This document shows positions 62,007-64,000 of a stretch of 64,000 bases of DNA, one piece after another (the first letter of the stretch is position 1; the number at the start of each line of letters is the position of its first letter). This stretch comes from Albimonas pacifica (GTDB lineage: Bacteria > Pseudomonadota > Alphaproteobacteria > Rhodobacterales > Rhodobacteraceae): contig NZ_FOQH01000007.1 in NCBI RefSeq assembly GCF_900113695.1, positions 248,001-312,000 of the forward strand. The letters are read 5' to 3'. A model generated the notes under the pieces. It had not been told where the DNA came from, did not search any database, and saw only the letters and a program-made list of their open reading frames with translations. The position numbers were made by a program, and so were the translations under genes.

Positions 62007-62020
62007 GTGACGGCCGTCAA
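62007..62020. promoter_or_regulatory. FNR-type box upstream of the GroEL paralogue
   Basis: GTGACGGCCGTCAA (reverse complement TTGACGGCCGTCAC), one mismatch to TTGAY-N4-RTCAA. Its centre is 66 bases upstream of the ATG at 62079. Confidence 0.7.
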
Positions 62021-62078
62021 TGCGCCCGGCCCGCCGCGGGCGGACGCTTTTCCCCCTGCAACCGTCGGAGGCGACGCC

Positions 62079-63704
62079 ATGGCCTGGAAGAAGCTCCTGT
62101 TCCACGGGGACGCGCGCGAGAAGCTCTTGAAGGGCGCCCAGGCGCTGACCGACGCGATCCGGGTGACGCTGGGCCCCCGCTCCCGCTCGGTGCTGATCCA
62201 GAAAAGCTTCGGCCCCCCGATCGTGTGCGACGACGGGGTCACCATCGCCCGCGAGTTCCGCCTCAAGGAGCCGGAGGAGGACATGGGCGCCCAGGTCCTG
62301 CGCCAGGCCGCCGAGCGCACCGGGGACGCGGTGGGCGACGGCACCTCGACCGCCACGATCCTGGCCGGGGCGCTGTTCGCCGAGGGGCTGCGCAACGTCG
62401 CCGCCGGCGCCTCGGCCGTGGAGCTGCGCCGCGGCTTCGAGGACGGCCGCGCCGCCGCCGTCGCCGCGCTCAAGGCCCTGTCGCGCCCCGTCGCCTCGTC
62501 GACCGAGCGGCGGCAGGTCGCCACGATCTCGGCCCATGGCGACGAGGCGGTCGGCGCCATGGTCGCCGAGGCGATGGAGAAGGTCGGCGAGGCCGGCGCG
62601 ATCACGGTCGAGGATTCGCGCTCGGCCGAGACGGTGCTGGAGGTGGTCGAGGGGATGCAGTTCGACCGCGGCTGGATCTCCCCCTATTTCGTGACCGAGC
62701 CCGAGGGGCTGCTGGCCCGGCTCGACCAGCCCGCGATCCTGCTGCACGAGAAGAAGATCTCCGGCCTGCGGCCGCTGACGCATCTGCTCGAGGCGGTGAT
62801 CCAGGCCGACCGGCCGCTGCTGATCGTGGCCGAGGACCTCGACGAGGAGGCGCTGGCGACGCTGGTGGTCAACCGGCTGCGCGGATCGCTGAAGGTGGTG
62901 GCGGTGAAGGCGCCGGGCTTCGGGGATCGCCGGCGGGCGATGCTCGACGACATCGGCGTGCTGACCGGCTGCCGGGTGGTCTCGCCGGACCTCGGGCTCG
63001 ACGTCGAGAAGCTGACGCTGGACCAGCTGGGCCGGGCCGCCTCGGTCCAGGTGGGGCGGGAGACGACGACCATCGTCGGCGGCGCCGGCGCGCGGGCGGA
63101 GATCGACGCCCGCCTCGCCCAGATCCGCCGCCAGATCGAGACGACCGACAGCGACTACGACCGCGAGAAGCTGCGCGAGCGGCTGGCCAAGCTCTCGGGC
63201 GGGGTGGCGGTGATCCGCGCCGGCGCCGCCACCGAGGCCGAGCTGAAGTTCCGCAAGGAGGCGCTGGACGACGCGATCTCGGCCACCCGCGCCGCGGCCG
63301 AGGAGGGGGTGGTCCCCGGCGGCGGCCTGGCGCTGGTGCGGGCGATGGACGCGGTCGAGAAACTCGCCGCGGGGCTGGAGGGGGACCGGCGCACCGGGGT
63401 CCTGTGCCTCGCCCGCGCCATGGCCGCCCCGGCCCGCCAGATCGCCGAGAACTCCTCGATCGACGGGGGCGTGGCGCTGGCCGAGATGCGCAAGGGCGCC
63501 GGCGCCTGGGGGCTCGACGCCGCCCGCGGCGTCTATGTCGACCTGCTGGAGGCGGGGATCATCGACGCGACCAAGGTGGTGCGCGTGGCGCTGGAGAACG
63601 CCGTCTCGGTCGCCGGCACGCTGCTGCTGACCGAGGCGACCATGGCCGAGGTCCCCGAGCCGGCCGAAAAACCCGCCCCGGGCGGGATGGACGCCTATGT
63701 CTGA
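62079..63704 (+). CDS. GroEL-type 60 kDa chaperonin, divergent paralogue
   Basis: A 541-residue group I chaperonin that folds proteins in an ATP-driven barrel. Conserved ATPase parts are VTLGPRSRSVLI, DDGVTIAREF, GDGTSTATILAG and VVPGGGLALVRAM. It differs from the housekeeping GroEL by a start MAWKKLLFHGDAREKLLKG (usually MAAKxVxFG), by substitutions such as PRSRSVLI for PKGRNVVL, and by a C-terminus with a single GGM (PGGMDAYV) instead of a repeated GGM tail. No groES precedes it. With hsp20 close by and an FNR-type box 66 bases upstream, it is probably a stress-specific second copy. ATG 62079 follows CGGAGGCGAC. Confidence 0.94.
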   Translation: MAWKKLLFHGDAREKLLKGAQALTDAIRVTLGPRSRSVLIQKSFGPPIVCDDGVTIAREFRLKEPEEDMGAQVLRQAAERTGDAVGDGTSTATILAGALFAEGLRNVAAGASAVELRRGFEDGRAAAVAALKALSRPVASSTERRQVATISAHGDEAVGAMVAEAMEKVGEAGAITVEDSRSAETVLEVVEGMQFDRGWISPYFVTEPEGLLARLDQPAILLHEKKISGLRPLTHLLEAVIQADRPLLIVAEDLDEEALATLVVNRLRGSLKVVAVKAPGFGDRRRAMLDDIGVLTGCRVVSPDLGLDVEKLTLDQLGRAASVQVGRETTTIVGGAGARAEIDARLAQIRRQIETTDSDYDREKLRERLAKLSGGVAVIRAGAATEAELKFRKEALDDAISATRAAAEEGVVPGGGLALVRAMDAVEKLAAGLEGDRRTGVLCLARAMAAPARQIAENSSIDGGVALAEMRKGAGAWGLDAARGVYVDLLEAGIIDATKVVRVALENAVSVAGTLLLTEATMAEVPEPAEKPAPGGMDAYV

Positions 63705-64000
63705 GCGCGGCCGCCCCGCCGACGCGCCGCCGTCCGGGCCGCGCGCCTCGCCCACGCCCGCGCCCGATCCGGCCCGCCGCCCCGCGGCAGGCGGCACGGA
63801 ACCCGGGGGGCGCGCGAGCGACGTCGGTTCCGGGGAGGGGGCCTGGCGGGCGCCGGACGGCGCGACCGACGCCGGCGTCGCCGCGCGGCTGCGGGACCTG
63901 GCCGAGCTGCTCGACCGCCAGGGGGAGGGCGGCTTCCGGGCCCGCGCCTTCCGCGCCGCCGCCGCGGAGGTGGAGGCGCGGCTGGCGCGCGGCGACCCGC
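63697..64000 (+). CDS. PolX-like/helix-hairpin-helix protein, N-terminal part (runs off the window)
   Basis: The ATG at 63697 overlaps the last 8 bases of the GroEL-type gene, so translation is coupled. The first 55 residues are disordered and rich in Pro, Gly, Arg and Asp. Then VAARLRDLAELLDRQGEGGFRARAFRAAAAEVEA looks like the N-terminal (8-kDa) helix-hairpin-helix domain of PolX DNA polymerases (typical xxLxxxAxLLELxGxNPFRxRAYRxAA). The catalytic part would lie to the right. A DNA-repair or DNA-binding role next to chaperones fits a stress operon, but only 101 residues are seen. Confidence 0.65.
   Translation, partial: MSERGRPADAPPSGPRASPTPAPDPARRPAAGGTEPGGRASDVGSGEGAWRAPDGATDAGVAARLRDLAELLDRQGEGGFRARAFRAAAAEVEARLARGDP

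Overview
The window is very GC-rich DNA with dense, strongly codon-biased genes, many of them overlapping by ATGA or GTGA. Gene content (class I fumarase, OxyR/KatG pair, dipeptide ABC operon with D-aminoacylase, alphaproteobacterial-type elongator tRNA-Met, FnrL-like and FixK/Dnr-like regulators) suggests an alphaproteobacterium, probably of the Rhodobacterales. That placement is inference from protein style and is not tested against a database.

Layout. 1-4000: a sugar-catabolic operon on the minus strand (isomerase/epimerase, 86-aa protein, Gfo/Idh/MocA dehydrogenase, start of a sugar ABC ATPase) diverging from its likely LacI-type repressor, with two perfect LacI-family operators between them. 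4000-10900: central and acyl-CoA metabolism (class I fumarase, thiolase, EamA permease/LysR pair, a CitE-like lyase with a MaoC-type hydratase). 10900-14300: oxyR divergent from katG. 14300-24450: a seven-gene minus-strand operon for uptake of peptide-like compounds and cleavage of N-acyl or N-carbamoyl amino acids, preceded by an RpiR/SIS regulator. 24500-28600: YmdB-type phosphoesterase, PhoD, HpaI aldolase, tRNA-Met.

28600-29900: a decayed mobile region directly behind tRNA-Met, with an IS3-type element broken by a deletion and a frameshift and a possible serine-recombinase fragment. 29950-31800: an FNR-type regulator with a Cys cluster and an odd C-terminal tail, and a host-attachment-family protein.

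31800-52300: an exopolysaccharide locus of the Wzx/Wzy type in two divergent arms. The minus arm has Wzy-like polymerase, Wzc-like co-polymerase with a kinase domain lacking the Walker lysine, formyltransferase, VanZ-like protein, putative secreted protein, deacetylase, glycosyltransferase and an RTX/Calx-beta protein. The plus arm has nucleotidyltransferase, aminotransferase, priming transferase, 4,6-dehydratase, Wza-like exporter, two P-loop kinase-like proteins and a flippase. The enzyme set suggests an N-formylated amino sugar. The locus is followed by a LuxR regulator and a 1476-aa CheB-CheR-PAS-kinase-receiver-receiver-LuxR protein.

58000-64000: a compact redox and proteostasis island (Hsp20, Crp/Fnr regulator, cytochrome c, two low-complexity proteins, cytochrome b561, a GroEL paralogue, the start of a PolX-like gene). 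Five FNR-type boxes (TTGAC-N4-RTCAA-like) sit in its promoter regions, and a sixth lies in front of the FNR gene at 31 kb, pointing to one shared regulon.
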